From Woeseiaceae bacterium (GTDB lineage Bacteria > Pseudomonadota > Gammaproteobacteria > Steroidobacterales > Woeseiaceae), in contig JASJCM010000009.1 in the NCBI GenBank assembly GCA_030065985.1, forward strand, positions 62,001 to 126,000: DNA of 64,000 nt, written 5' to 3'. Positions 48,320 to 57,652 of the stretch are shown in pieces. The notes beneath the pieces were generated by a model. It was not told the DNA's origin. It saw nothing but the letters and a program-made list of their open reading frames with translations, and did no database searches. Every line of letters starts with the position of its first letter. The first letter of the stretch is position 1. The translations under genes and the position numbers were made by a program.

Positions 48320-49707
48320 CATCTTTAAACAAGACGGCCGTCACAGGCCTGCTGGCGACCGGACTGTTCGCGCTCAGTGCGCCGGCTGTAGCCACGAATG
48401 GCTACTTCACGCATGGCGTCGGCACCGACTCGAAGGCGATGGCTGGAACAGGCATAGGCTCCAGCGAAAATGTGGGCGCAATCTCGGTTGCAAGCAATCC
48501 TGCGCTGGGCGTGTTTTCCGACGAGAAATGGCAGGTCGGTCTGTCACTCTTCAGCCCGATGCGTTCGTACACGACGAACGGCGGCATTGGCGGCACGATG
48601 GGCGCGTTCACGTTGAGCAACGGCGAATACGACAGCGACAACGAAGCCTTTCCGATTCCCTACGTTGCCAAGAACTGGAAACTGGCTAACGACAATGCCA
48701 TCACAGCCGTGTTTTACGGTCGCGGCGGCATGAACACGGAGTGGAACAGCAACCAGACTGCTTCCTTCGATCCGACCGGGCAGGGCGGCGCGCCGTCGAC
48801 TTTCCCGGGCACGTTTGGTGGAGGCGTAGCTGGTGTGAACCTTGTCCAGGCATTCCTGAGCGTCAACTACTCGGGCAAGATCGGCAACAACTTCGCCTAT
48901 GGCCTGGGTCCGGTAGTAGCAATCCAGATGTTTGAGGCGAAAGGGCTTGTGAACTTCACGCCCTACACGCAAACGTTTGCCAACGCGGCATTGAGCAACG
49001 GCGTCGGTGCGCCGGCTAATTCGCTGACCAACAACGATTCGGACATGTCCACCGGTTACGGTTTTGCCGCGGGTATCTGGGCCGGTAATGAAACCTTCAG
49101 CTTCGGCCTTGCTTACCAGAGCGTCATCTCAATGGACGAGTTCAGCGACTATTCGGACCTGTTTGCCGAGCGGGGCGGTTTCGATATTCCCTCGTCGATC
49201 AAGGCTGGCGTGTCGTTCAGAGCGGCAGAGGCCGTTACGCTGAACTTCGATATCGAGCACATTGCCTATAGCGACGCTGACTCCGTCCACAACCCGATTT
49301 CGAACCTGCTGACAGGTTGCTTCACGGCGAATCCGGCGGTTGCACCGGCAACGAGCGGTTGCCTGGGCGGTCCGTCCGGTGCCGGCTTCGGCTGGGAAGA
49401 CATGACGGTCTACAAGGTCGGTGCTGCGATCAGGAGCGAGAACGGCAACACCTGGCGTCTCGGCTACAGCTATGGCGAACAGCCGATTCCGTCGACCGAG
49501 GTACTGTTCAACATCCTGGCGCCGGGCGTCATGGAACAGCACATTACGTTCGGTTGGACCGGTGAGCGCGACAACGGCGACATCATGTCCTTCTCGTTCA
49601 TGTATGCGCCGAAGACCGAGGTTAGTGGCTTTAGCACATTCGATCCGTTCCAGAGCATCCGGCTGGAAATGACCCAGCTCGAGTTCGAGTTTGCATATCG
49701 CTTCTAG
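48316..49707 (+). CDS. FadL/OmpP1-family outer-membrane transporter
   Basis: Signal peptide then ATNGYFTHGVGTDSKAMAGTGIGSSENVGAISVASNPA; C-terminal ...LEFEFAYRF; ATGA overlap with the arsR-type gene. Confidence 0.88.
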   Translation: MTSLNKTAVTGLLATGLFALSAPAVATNGYFTHGVGTDSKAMAGTGIGSSENVGAISVASNPALGVFSDEKWQVGLSLFSPMRSYTTNGGIGGTMGAFTLSNGEYDSDNEAFPIPYVAKNWKLANDNAITAVFYGRGGMNTEWNSNQTASFDPTGQGGAPSTFPGTFGGGVAGVNLVQAFLSVNYSGKIGNNFAYGLGPVVAIQMFEAKGLVNFTPYTQTFANAALSNGVGAPANSLTNNDSDMSTGYGFAAGIWAGNETFSFGLAYQSVISMDEFSDYSDLFAERGGFDIPSSIKAGVSFRAAEAVTLNFDIEHIAYSDADSVHNPISNLLTGCFTANPAVAPATSGCLGGPSGAGFGWEDMTVYKVGAAIRSENGNTWRLGYSYGEQPIPSTEVLFNILAPGVMEQHITFGWTGERDNGDIMSFSFMYAPKTEVSGFSTFDPFQSIRLEMTQLEFEFAYRF

Positions 49708-49710
49708 GAG

Positions 49711-50748
49711 ATGATGATGAAGGCCAGGACTATTTTGGCCGTCGTCACGATTGCGGCGCTGTTCTCAGCGCCGTTTTCGTTTGCGGCGGATGACGAAATC
49801 GGCATCTTCGAGATGCTTCACGCATCGTCGGTATCTTTCGAGGAAACGACCAGCGTGCTCGAAGCGTCGTTGGCGAAGTCTGCGCTCGTGCTGCACGCGA
49901 CGCATGACGTCCGGGTGCCGGAGGCGCGCCACAAAGCGCGTGTCTATGTATTGACCTCGCCGTCGTATGCGGCTGCAGCCGCCTCTGAACCGGCGCGCAC
50001 GATTTCGGCACAGGTTCTTCGCCTCGCCGTCTTCACGCAGGGTGACTCACAGGCAACGTACATCAATATGGCGAACCCGGTGGCGCACGCGATGGTGTAC
50101 TACGCCAATTCGTCGGACTACGACGCCATGATCAAGGCTGCAGCCGGTGCCGCAGGCGAGATTCGGAACGCCGTCGCCGACGTACCGGGTAAAGCAATGT
50201 CGGTTCAGGCCGAGCCGATGCGCAGCGAAAAACACTATCGCAAGTTCAAAGGCGACGGCCCGGCCCGCATGATGGCGAAATTTCGCACCTTCGAGAAAAG
50301 CCAGCTCGTCATCGCGGAAGACGGTGCAACGTCGTTCGACGATGTTGTCGCACGCGTTGAGGCTGCGGTGGCCAGGAGTAAAGTGACCGGGGCCGAGGAT
50401 TCGCAGGGCTGGGAGCCGGTGGCGACGATTCGCCTGCGCGATGACGCGGTGTATATCGGCGTGACGAACCCGTATATAGAAGACAAGATGGTGCGCATCA
50501 ACTCGCGTTTTCGCAAAGACGGCAAGAGCGAGGCTTCACCGTATCCGGGTGTCGATCACGTCACGGCGCTGCCGACCGATGTGCTCGTAATTCGCGAGGA
50601 CGATCGGACGCTCGTTTTGCACTACGGCCAGATGTGGCGGATGCAGCTGTACTTCTGGGACTCGGGCTATCGTGCTTTCACCGCCAATGTCGGTGTGCCG
50701 AGCAAGATTGCCAACTCGATCGAAGACACGATCAACGAGAGCCCCTGA
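49711..50748 (+). CDS. Exported hypothetical protein, possibly DUF302-related
   Basis: Signal peptide (AALFSAPFSFAAD); ASLAKSALVLHATHDVRVPEARHKARVYVLTSPSY; 3 bp after the FadL-like gene. Confidence 0.5.
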   Translation: MMMKARTILAVVTIAALFSAPFSFAADDEIGIFEMLHASSVSFEETTSVLEASLAKSALVLHATHDVRVPEARHKARVYVLTSPSYAAAAASEPARTISAQVLRLAVFTQGDSQATYINMANPVAHAMVYYANSSDYDAMIKAAAGAAGEIRNAVADVPGKAMSVQAEPMRSEKHYRKFKGDGPARMMAKFRTFEKSQLVIAEDGATSFDDVVARVEAAVARSKVTGAEDSQGWEPVATIRLRDDAVYIGVTNPYIEDKMVRINSRFRKDGKSEASPYPGVDHVTALPTDVLVIREDDRTLVLHYGQMWRMQLYFWDSGYRAFTANVGVPSKIANSIEDTINESP

Positions 50749-50789
50749 ACAAGGCATAATTGGGTCGAGAACCGACCAGGGCAGGCTTG

Positions 50790-52496
50790 ATGAGCAAGGC
50801 AAAACTCGATCCGGAATACCTGCGCCAGCAAATTGTTGGCGTGGATTCGACCTTTGAAACACCGTTCGGCGAACGCCTGATGGTGTACTGCGACTACACC
50901 GCATCAGGGCGGTGCCTGCGCTTCGTCGAGTCGTATCTGCAAAGCCTGCAGCGCGTCTACGCCAATACCCACACTGAGGACGACATTACCGGTCGCAGCA
51001 TGAGCCAGCTGCTGCACGAAGCGGAAGAGGCCATCAAGGATTCAGTGAACGCCGGCCCGCAGGGACGCATTATTGCCTGCGGTACGGGCGCGACCGGTGC
51101 CATCGACAAGCTGCAGCAGATCGTGGGCGTAACGATGGCGCCCGCTACCCGGCGCAACCTGGGCGACCTGCTGGACGACGAGGTGCTGATGGAGACTCAG
51201 CCGGTCGTGTTCATCGGTCCCTATGAACATCATTCCAATGAACTTTCATGGCGCCAGTCGCTGGCAACGACAGTACAGGTGCGTCTCGACGCCGCTGGGC
51301 ATCTCGACCTCGCGCACCTTGAAACCCTGCTGCAGGATCCGAAATACTCCGGTCGTACATTGATCGGGTCGTTTTCTGCCGCGTCCAATGTGACCGGTAT
51401 CAAGACGGACGTTCGCAAAGTTACGTCCCTGTTGCACAAGCACGGCGCGATGGCCTGCTTCGACTACGCGGCGTGCGCGCCTTACGTCGACATCGACATG
51501 AATCCGGAGCCCGGGGCCGACGGCGAGGATCCGAGCATCGATGCCATCTTCATTTCCCCGCACAAGTTCCTCGGTGGTCCGGGCTCGAGCGGGGTGCTCG
51601 TATTCAACGAGAGAATATATGATCGCACGTTACCGCCGAGCGTCAGCGCAGGCGGTACCGTCGACTACGTTGGCATGAACGATCAGGACTTCATTTCGCG
51701 TATCGAGGAACGCGAGAAAGCGGGTACGCCCGGCGTGCTGCAGACGCTCAAGGCGGGGCTCGTATTCCAGGTTAAGGACGCTGTCGGTGTGGACACGATC
51801 GCGAAGCGAGAGCACGAATACACGTGCCGGGCGCTATCGAGCTTTGCGGAGAATGAGAACATCGAGGTGCTGGGCAATCCCGACCCTGGGTGCCGTGTCG
51901 GGATCATTTCGTTCAACGTCAAGGACACGACGGGCAAGTACTTGCACCACAAGTTCCTGACGGTGCTATTGAATGATCTGTTCGGTATTCAGTCGCGCGC
52001 GGGCTGTTCCTGTGCGGGCCCTTATGGCCATCGCTTGCTCGATATTGACGAAGATACGTCAGAGAAATACCGGGCTGCGGTACAGCAGGGACACTGCGGT
52101 CTCAAGCCAGGCTGGTGTCGCGTCGGCCTCCACTGGGTCATGGATGACGCCGAGGTCAACTATGTCATCGATGCGGTGCATTTCCTGGCCCGGGAAGGCC
52201 ACCACTTCCTCAGCCTGTATGACTTCGATCTCGATACGGGAACCTGGGTGCATAAGTACGCGGCCAGCACACTGCCGCAGTTCTCTCTCGATGCTGCGCT
52301 GTCCAACGACGAAGGAGAGCCGGCAACGCTTGGCCTCAAGCTGCGCGAGCAGTTGTATCGTCACTACATGGCCGAGGCGGCCAAGCTGGCGACCCGGCTA
52401 CGCAACGATCCGGACACGAAACTGACGTCACTCCGAGGCGATCTCGGCGAACTGCAGTTCTTTGCGATGCCGGCGGACGAACGCCAGCGACACTAG
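50790..52496 (+). CDS. Class V aminotransferase / cysteine-desulfurase-like PLP enzyme
   Basis: DYTASGR, ISPHKFLGGPGSSG (PLP Lys), SRAGCSCAGPYGH. Confidence 0.85.
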   Translation: MSKAKLDPEYLRQQIVGVDSTFETPFGERLMVYCDYTASGRCLRFVESYLQSLQRVYANTHTEDDITGRSMSQLLHEAEEAIKDSVNAGPQGRIIACGTGATGAIDKLQQIVGVTMAPATRRNLGDLLDDEVLMETQPVVFIGPYEHHSNELSWRQSLATTVQVRLDAAGHLDLAHLETLLQDPKYSGRTLIGSFSAASNVTGIKTDVRKVTSLLHKHGAMACFDYAACAPYVDIDMNPEPGADGEDPSIDAIFISPHKFLGGPGSSGVLVFNERIYDRTLPPSVSAGGTVDYVGMNDQDFISRIEEREKAGTPGVLQTLKAGLVFQVKDAVGVDTIAKREHEYTCRALSSFAENENIEVLGNPDPGCRVGIISFNVKDTTGKYLHHKFLTVLLNDLFGIQSRAGCSCAGPYGHRLLDIDEDTSEKYRAAVQQGHCGLKPGWCRVGLHWVMDDAEVNYVIDAVHFLAREGHHFLSLYDFDLDTGTWVHKYAASTLPQFSLDAALSNDEGEPATLGLKLREQLYRHYMAEAAKLATRLRNDPDTKLTSLRGDLGELQFFAMPADERQRH

Positions 52497-55072
52497 TCCG
52501 GTCGACGAATCCCGAGTCGTTTCATGCGCGATCGAAGCGAGCTTGGCGCCAGGCCGAGTTTCTCGGCTGCACCTTTCTTGCCTTCGATCACCCAGCCTGT
52601 CGAGGTCAGGACGGACATTATGTGCGACCGTTGGGCATCTTCGAGTTTTTGCGTCGAGGCCTGGCCCAGGGGCAGGGCATCACCGTCAAGTCGACCGTTG
52701 GCCAGTTCGAGAATCGGGCTGCTCTCGGAAATCAGTGCGCGCAGGATCGCGCCTTCAAGCTCGCGGACATTGCCGGGCCATTCCTGAGCGCTGAGGTACT
52801 CCAGGCTCTCGTTCGAGATCGAACTGATCGTCTTGCCCAGCTTGCGCGCGTGTTTCCTGGCCAGGTGCTCGGCGAGCAGTGGGATATCCGATTTGCGTTC
52901 GCGCAGCGGTGGCACGTGGATCGGGAAACTATTGATGCGGTAGTAGAGATCGGCACGGAAGCGGCCGGCATCGACCTCTGCTTTGAGATCGCGATTCGTG
53001 GCCGTGATCAACCTGACGTCGGTGCGCAGCGTAGTAGTGCCGCCCAGTCGCTCGAATTCGCCTTCTTGCAGCACACGCAACAGTTTCGCCTGCAAAGCCG
53101 GACTGATCTCGCCGATCTCGTCCAGAAACAGCGTGCCGCCGTTGGCCAGCTCGAAGCGCCCCTTGCGCTGTTCGTGCGCACCGGTAAATGCACCTTTTTC
53201 GTGGCCGAACAGTTCGCTCTCGATGAGGTCGGCCGACAGTGCCGCGCAGTTAACGCTGATCATCGGCATGTCCTTGCGATCGCTGAGGTCGTGAATCGCC
53301 TGTGCGACCAGTTCTTTGCCGGTACCGGTCTCGCCGGTCACAAGCACCGTGACGTTGGTCGGTGCGACCTGTTCCGCGCTGGCAAGGACCTTGCGCAGCG
53401 CGGTGCTTTCGCCGACGATGTTCTCGAGTCCGTGCGCCGCGCGAACCTCATCGCGCAGGTAGACGTTCTCGTCCTGCAACTGGTCCTTGTACAGCTCGAT
53501 CTGTCGAAGAGCGGCTTCGAGCCGCTTGTTGGCTTCGACCCATTGCGTAACGTCTTTCAGCGTGCCAAGGACCGAGACGTAGCCCTCGTCGTCAATGTCG
53601 ACGAACTGGCTGACCGACTGGATAATCCGACGGGATCCGTCAGGTCTCAGGATGCGGTATTCGTTCTCCGTGCCGGCCTGCTTGGTTGCCAGTTCATGGA
53701 TCGCCCCCGCGAGTTTTTCGCGATCGTCGGGGTGTGTGCGCCTGACAATGTCGTCACCGAGCGAATCGCCGCGCTCAACATCGAAGAGCACGAGCATCTG
53801 GTCGGAAACCCAGAGATCCTTCCAGTCGACCGTGCCGTCCTCATTCGGTCGCGCCGTGTAGCGAAAGCTGCCGACGCCCGCAACGCCTTGCGAATGACGC
53901 AGGTCGGCCTCGCGGCGGGACAGCGCGACATTGGCGTTGTGAACGTCGGTCAGGTCACGCACGACCCCGAACGTTCGCGGCCCGTCCCGGGTGTCGATAC
54001 TGGCGATTGCGATCTCGCAATACAGGTCTCGGCCGTCAGCGCCGGAATGTAGCCACTCGAATCGAGCCAGCCCCCGGTCCAGCATCTGCTGAATGCGCTC
54101 ACGCCCGACGTCGATGGACGGACGGCCGTCCGATTGCAGGTCGGGCGACAGATCGATATGCCAGGGAGGTTTGCCCACGATCTCCGACTTTGGCTTGCCG
54201 AAGATCTGTGTTGCAGCGTCGTTGCAATCGACGATGATCTCCGCGTCCATGAACAGAGCGCCGTCGCGGATTGAATTGAGCATGGTCCCGAGCATCTTCT
54301 CGTAGCCCTGGATTTCGCCGGCGGCGAAGTATTCGCCACTGACATCGCGGTCGACACCGCGGAATCCGCGCATCTCGCCGCGTGAGTCAAATATTGGCGT
54401 CGCTGAAGATTCGACGAAGCGATACGTCTCGTCCTTGCGACGAACACGAATCAGGCGCCGCCGCCACCCTTCGCGATTGACGATCTTCTCGGGCAGCATG
54501 TCCCGCATCAGCCGCAGGTCGTCAGGGTGCACCGCTTCCTCGAGCGTGCGGCCACTCGGTAGTGGGCGATTGACATACGTCGTGTTGAGCTCGAGATCCG
54601 ACTCCCAGATCAGGTCCTCCGTGTTCTCGACAATGTCCTTGAAGCGCGTCTCGCTCGTTTCGAGCTTGCGGCGCTGGCGCGCCGCGCGAAATGCGCCGCC
54701 GATGATATTGCCAAGGAACGAGACTTCCGATCGAGCGGTCGATCCCCAGTCGTGAGGTGCTTCTCGACCGATGACGAGAACGCCGTCGGTCGAATCCCTG
54801 TCCTGGAACCGTGCCCGGACCTCGTCAAGGTTGTCGTCATCGATCGCCGGGTCTTTGCGCCAGGAACCGCCGAGGAAGGGCTCGCTCTCCTCGTCGTCGT
54901 ACCAGTAAAGTGACACGGCGTCGGCTCCATAATGCTCGCCGATCAGGCGAAGCACGTTGTCCAGGGCACCGGGATCGGGGCGACCCCGGTCACCAAGAAG
55001 CACGACCGAGATGTGGCCGGCAATCTGCAGGAACACATCCCTGTGCACCATATAGTCGTGGGGGCTACTCAA
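52493..55072 (-). CDS. PAS-domain sigma-54-dependent transcriptional activator
   Basis: PAS repeats; [48 protein letters not shown]-terminal HTH; no receiver. Confidence 0.88.
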   Translation of the reverse strand: MSSPHDYMVHRDVFLQIAGHISVVLLGDRGRPDPGALDNVLRLIGEHYGADAVSLYWYDDEESEPFLGGSWRKDPAIDDDNLDEVRARFQDRDSTDGVLVIGREAPHDWGSTARSEVSFLGNIIGGAFRAARQRRKLETSETRFKDIVENTEDLIWESDLELNTTYVNRPLPSGRTLEEAVHPDDLRLMRDMLPEKIVNREGWRRRLIRVRRKDETYRFVESSATPIFDSRGEMRGFRGVDRDVSGEYFAAGEIQGYEKMLGTMLNSIRDGALFMDAEIIVDCNDAATQIFGKPKSEIVGKPPWHIDLSPDLQSDGRPSIDVGRERIQQMLDRGLARFEWLHSGADGRDLYCEIAIASIDTRDGPRTFGVVRDLTDVHNANVALSRREADLRHSQGVAGVGSFRYTARPNEDGTVDWKDLWVSDQMLVLFDVERGDSLGDDIVRRTHPDDREKLAGAIHELATKQAGTENEYRILRPDGSRRIIQSVSQFVDIDDEGYVSVLGTLKDVTQWVEANKRLEAALRQIELYKDQLQDENVYLRDEVRAAHGLENIVGESTALRKVLASAEQVAPTNVTVLVTGETGTGKELVAQAIHDLSDRKDMPMISVNCAALSADLIESELFGHEKGAFTGAHEQRKGRFELANGGTLFLDEIGEISPALQAKLLRVLQEGEFERLGGTTTLRTDVRLITATNRDLKAEVDAGRFRADLYYRINSFPIHVPPLRERKSDIPLLAEHLARKHARKLGKTISSISNESLEYLSAQEWPGNVRELEGAILRALISESSPILELANGRLDGDALPLGQASTQKLEDAQRSHIMSVLTSTGWVIEGKKGAAEKLGLAPSSLRSRMKRLGIRRPD

Positions 55073-55234
55073 GCGAAAACTCTTTATTTAACGGTGCCTT
55101 GTAACACGTCGCATGGCCGAATGCCACGAACTGTCGCGGGTTTTCGTGACCGCCCACGAATTTTGGTGGGCAGAGGCGCCCCAAGTTTCACGCGAAAGTA
55201 CTTATGCTACTGTTTTTATTGGTAATTTGTCACT

Positions 55235-55250
55235 TGGCACGCACGTCGCT
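55235..55250 (+). promoter_or_regulatory. Near-consensus sigma-54 (-24/-12) promoter
   Basis: TGGCACG-cacg-TCGCT versus TGGCACG-N4-TTGCW; correct GG/GC spacing, one mismatch. Confidence 0.65.
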
Positions 55251-55356
55251 TTTCAGGGCACGTCAACCGGTTTTTCCGGATCTCGCCCTTTCGCCCCTGT
55301 TTTAAGAGGACAGTCGAGCAAGCAATGATTGAATTGGCTGTCAAAACAATGCCTCG

Positions 55357-55592
55357 GTGCGCAGAGTTGCAAGTAACCTGCTGAAATTCCTGAACTGCGA
55401 TGTGATCGAGGCGGAAACGGACCCGATGCCATTGATCTGCTGCGGCGAGGGGAAACGTTTGACCTGCTGCTCACATCCGGCTATTCGGGCTCTGAAGAAG
55501 GTCTCCGGGCACCGGCGAACGAGAATATTCTGCACAAGCCCTACATGAAAGATGCGCTGGCGCAGACGGTGCGCGAGGTGCCCGATCGGTAA
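55357..55592 (+). pseudogene. Remnant of a response-regulator receiver domain
   Basis: VRRVASNLLKFLNCDVIEAET [frameshift] GPDAIDLLRRGETFDLLLTSGYSGSEEG...NENILHKPYMKDALAQTVREVPDR*: receiver motifs with a frameshift, missing N-terminus and missing phosphoacceptor segment. Confidence 0.7.
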
Positions 55593-55616
55593 CGACGCGG
55601 CTGCCGCGATAGCGGT

Positions 55617-56387
55617 ATGCTGTATCGAATGGCACATTTCGTTACGACCAACGCAGTTGCACTTGTAGCGACACTTGCCGGCCTGCTTGTTGTCTGTGTC
55701 GGGTTGCTGACCGTGGCGATCATGCGGCGCATTCGCCAGCGCGATGCGGTAAGTCGCCTGCTCGAACTGGCCGAGAAAGAGGGCCGCTATGTCTGCGACG
55801 CGGTTACGTCGCGGTTTGTGCATGACCTCAACAACATCATCCTCGTGCTGTCCATGGAAGCAGAACGTCCCGATGCATCGTCGCGCAGCGACATCCTGCA
55901 GCAGGTAATCGACGAGGGCAGGGATGTCGTTGAGCATTGTCGAGCGCAGATGACGCCGTTCGAAGCCGCTGCAAGCAATCTCTGCGACGAGCTTCGCGTT
56001 GCCACTCGGCTGCTTGGCGCTGCCGGCTTAAGCAGCGTTGACGTTGCATTCGCAAAGGCTGTGCCGACGGTTGTCATGGTGCCGGGATCAGCGAGCGACG
56101 TTCACGTGCTGGTGTTATCCATGGCACGAGTGGTCGGGCTGGATGTCGATTCCGGTGGCCTGTCCCTGACCGTATCGAAAGGGCGCGATGCCGCTCTTCC
56201 GAATGAGACAAACGACGGCGGCTGGGTAAACGTATCGGCGGCGTGCCCCGAACTGCCAGCCGACGGTGAGGCCGCGAGTATCGTGCTTACTCGAATCGCG
56301 CGGCGACTGTCAGGTGAAGTCGTCTTTCCGGATTCCACCGGCGGACGTCGCCGATTGGCGGTGAGTCTGCCCGTCATCGACCGATAG
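55617..56387 (+). CDS. Membrane-anchored histidine-kinase-like protein with degenerate ATPase domain (ChpT-like architecture)
   Basis: N-terminal TM; H-box-like FVHDLNNIILVLSM; no recognisable N/G1 boxes; C-terminal IARRLSGEVVFPDSTGGRRRLAVSLPVID resembles the last HATPase strands. Confidence 0.55.
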   Translation: MLYRMAHFVTTNAVALVATLAGLLVVCVGLLTVAIMRRIRQRDAVSRLLELAEKEGRYVCDAVTSRFVHDLNNIILVLSMEAERPDASSRSDILQQVIDEGRDVVEHCRAQMTPFEAAASNLCDELRVATRLLGAAGLSSVDVAFAKAVPTVVMVPGSASDVHVLVLSMARVVGLDVDSGGLSLTVSKGRDAALPNETNDGGWVNVSAACPELPADGEAASIVLTRIARRLSGEVVFPDSTGGRRRLAVSLPVIDR

Positions 56388-56395
56388 CGAACCGT

Positions 56396-57652
56396 TTAAT
56401 TGTAGTGCGCCGGCAACGGCTGCTTCGCGACGTGCGCGTGCGGCCGAACCTCGTTGTCATCCAGATCGGCGCTGTTGTCTGTGAAACCGTCTTGCTGAAA
56501 CTCGCCGATACGCTTTTCGACCATGCGCGCGGACGAGGGGCGTCCAACGTAGTAACCCTGTACCTTGTCGCATCCGGCATTGACGAGAAAGTCGAGGCTC
56601 TCACGGGTTTCGACGCCTTCGGCGCAAACCGTGATGCCGAGTTTGTGACCAAGCAGGATAATGGTCTCGACGATCGTCGAGGCTTCTGTTCGCGTGCCAA
56701 TGTCCCTGACCAGGAAGCGGTCGATCTTCAGCTCATTGAACGGCATCCGGTAGAGCTGCTCCAGCGACGAATAACCCGTGCCGAAATCGTCGATTGCCAG
56801 GTTATGGCCCTTGATACGCATGCGGCTCAGAATCTCGATGGCGAGGCCCGCGTTCTGCGTCAACGCCGACTCCGTGAGTTCGAGCGTCAGCCGTGAATTG
56901 TCGACACCGAACTCTTCGGTCAGCGCGCTGAGTTGCTCGGGAAAACCCGCATCGGTCAGCAGTGAAGGCGACAAGTTCACCGAAGCTGTGAGATTCAGGC
57001 CCTGGTTGTCCCATTCGGCAAGCTGAATCAAGGTCTGACGAACGATCGAGCGCGTCAATGCAGGAAGCAGGCCGGCTTCCTCAGCGATCTCAATGAAGGC
57101 GCTCGGCAGAATGACTTCAGCATCCTGGCGGTGCCACCTTGCCAATACCTCAACCTCGTCGATCGACCATTTGCCGTCGGCAGCGCGTGTGGCTTTCGGC
57201 TGGTACGAGGGCATGATCTCGCCGCGGGCAATCGCTTCCTGCAGCTGGTCTGCGTCGACTCCCCAGTGTTCGGCTTTGGCGTTACAGAGTTTGCGTCGCA
57301 GTTCCCCAATCAGGATCGGTTTTTCGAGCGACCCATCCATATTCAGGCCGAAGATCTTGCCCAGTTGCGTGGCCGTCGCCAGCGTGCGTTTGTCCAACCC
57401 GCTCATCAAGACGACGCGTGCCTGCGATTTGTGGTCTTTCAACACCTTGAGAATCTGGATGCCGTCTTCGCCCGGCATTTGCAGGTCAAGCAAAATTACA
57501 CTCGGGTCGAAAGTCGTCAGTTTGCGCACGACGGCTTCGCGTCCTACGGCCGTTGTAGCAACGAAATTCAGGCGACGACAGGCGGCAGCCAGGTACTCTC
57601 GTACCCCTTTTTCATCGTCGATGATCAGTAGCTTGTCCATATGCTCATTCAT
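56396..57652 (-). CDS. Response regulator with EAL phosphodiesterase domain
   Basis: LLIIDDEKGVREYL, VILLDLQMPGEDG; YQPKA...EVLARWH, DDFGTGYSSLEQLYRMPFNELKIDR. Confidence 0.9.
   Translation of the reverse strand: MNEHMDKLLIIDDEKGVREYLAAACRRLNFVATTAVGREAVVRKLTTFDPSVILLDLQMPGEDGIQILKVLKDHKSQARVVLMSGLDKRTLATATQLGKIFGLNMDGSLEKPILIGELRRKLCNAKAEHWGVDADQLQEAIARGEIMPSYQPKATRAADGKWSIDEVEVLARWHRQDAEVILPSAFIEIAEEAGLLPALTRSIVRQTLIQLAEWDNQGLNLTASVNLSPSLLTDAGFPEQLSALTEEFGVDNSRLTLELTESALTQNAGLAIEILSRMRIKGHNLAIDDFGTGYSSLEQLYRMPFNELKIDRFLVRDIGTRTEASTIVETIILLGHKLGITVCAEGVETRESLDFLVNAGCDKVQGYYVGRPSSARMVEKRIGEFQQDGFTDNSADLDDNEVRPHAHVAKQPLPAHYN

Noticed and set aside
52622-54052. 476-aa plus ORF antisense to the sigma-54 activator
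   Set aside because: Shadow of AAA+ coding DNA; no independent RBS or domain.
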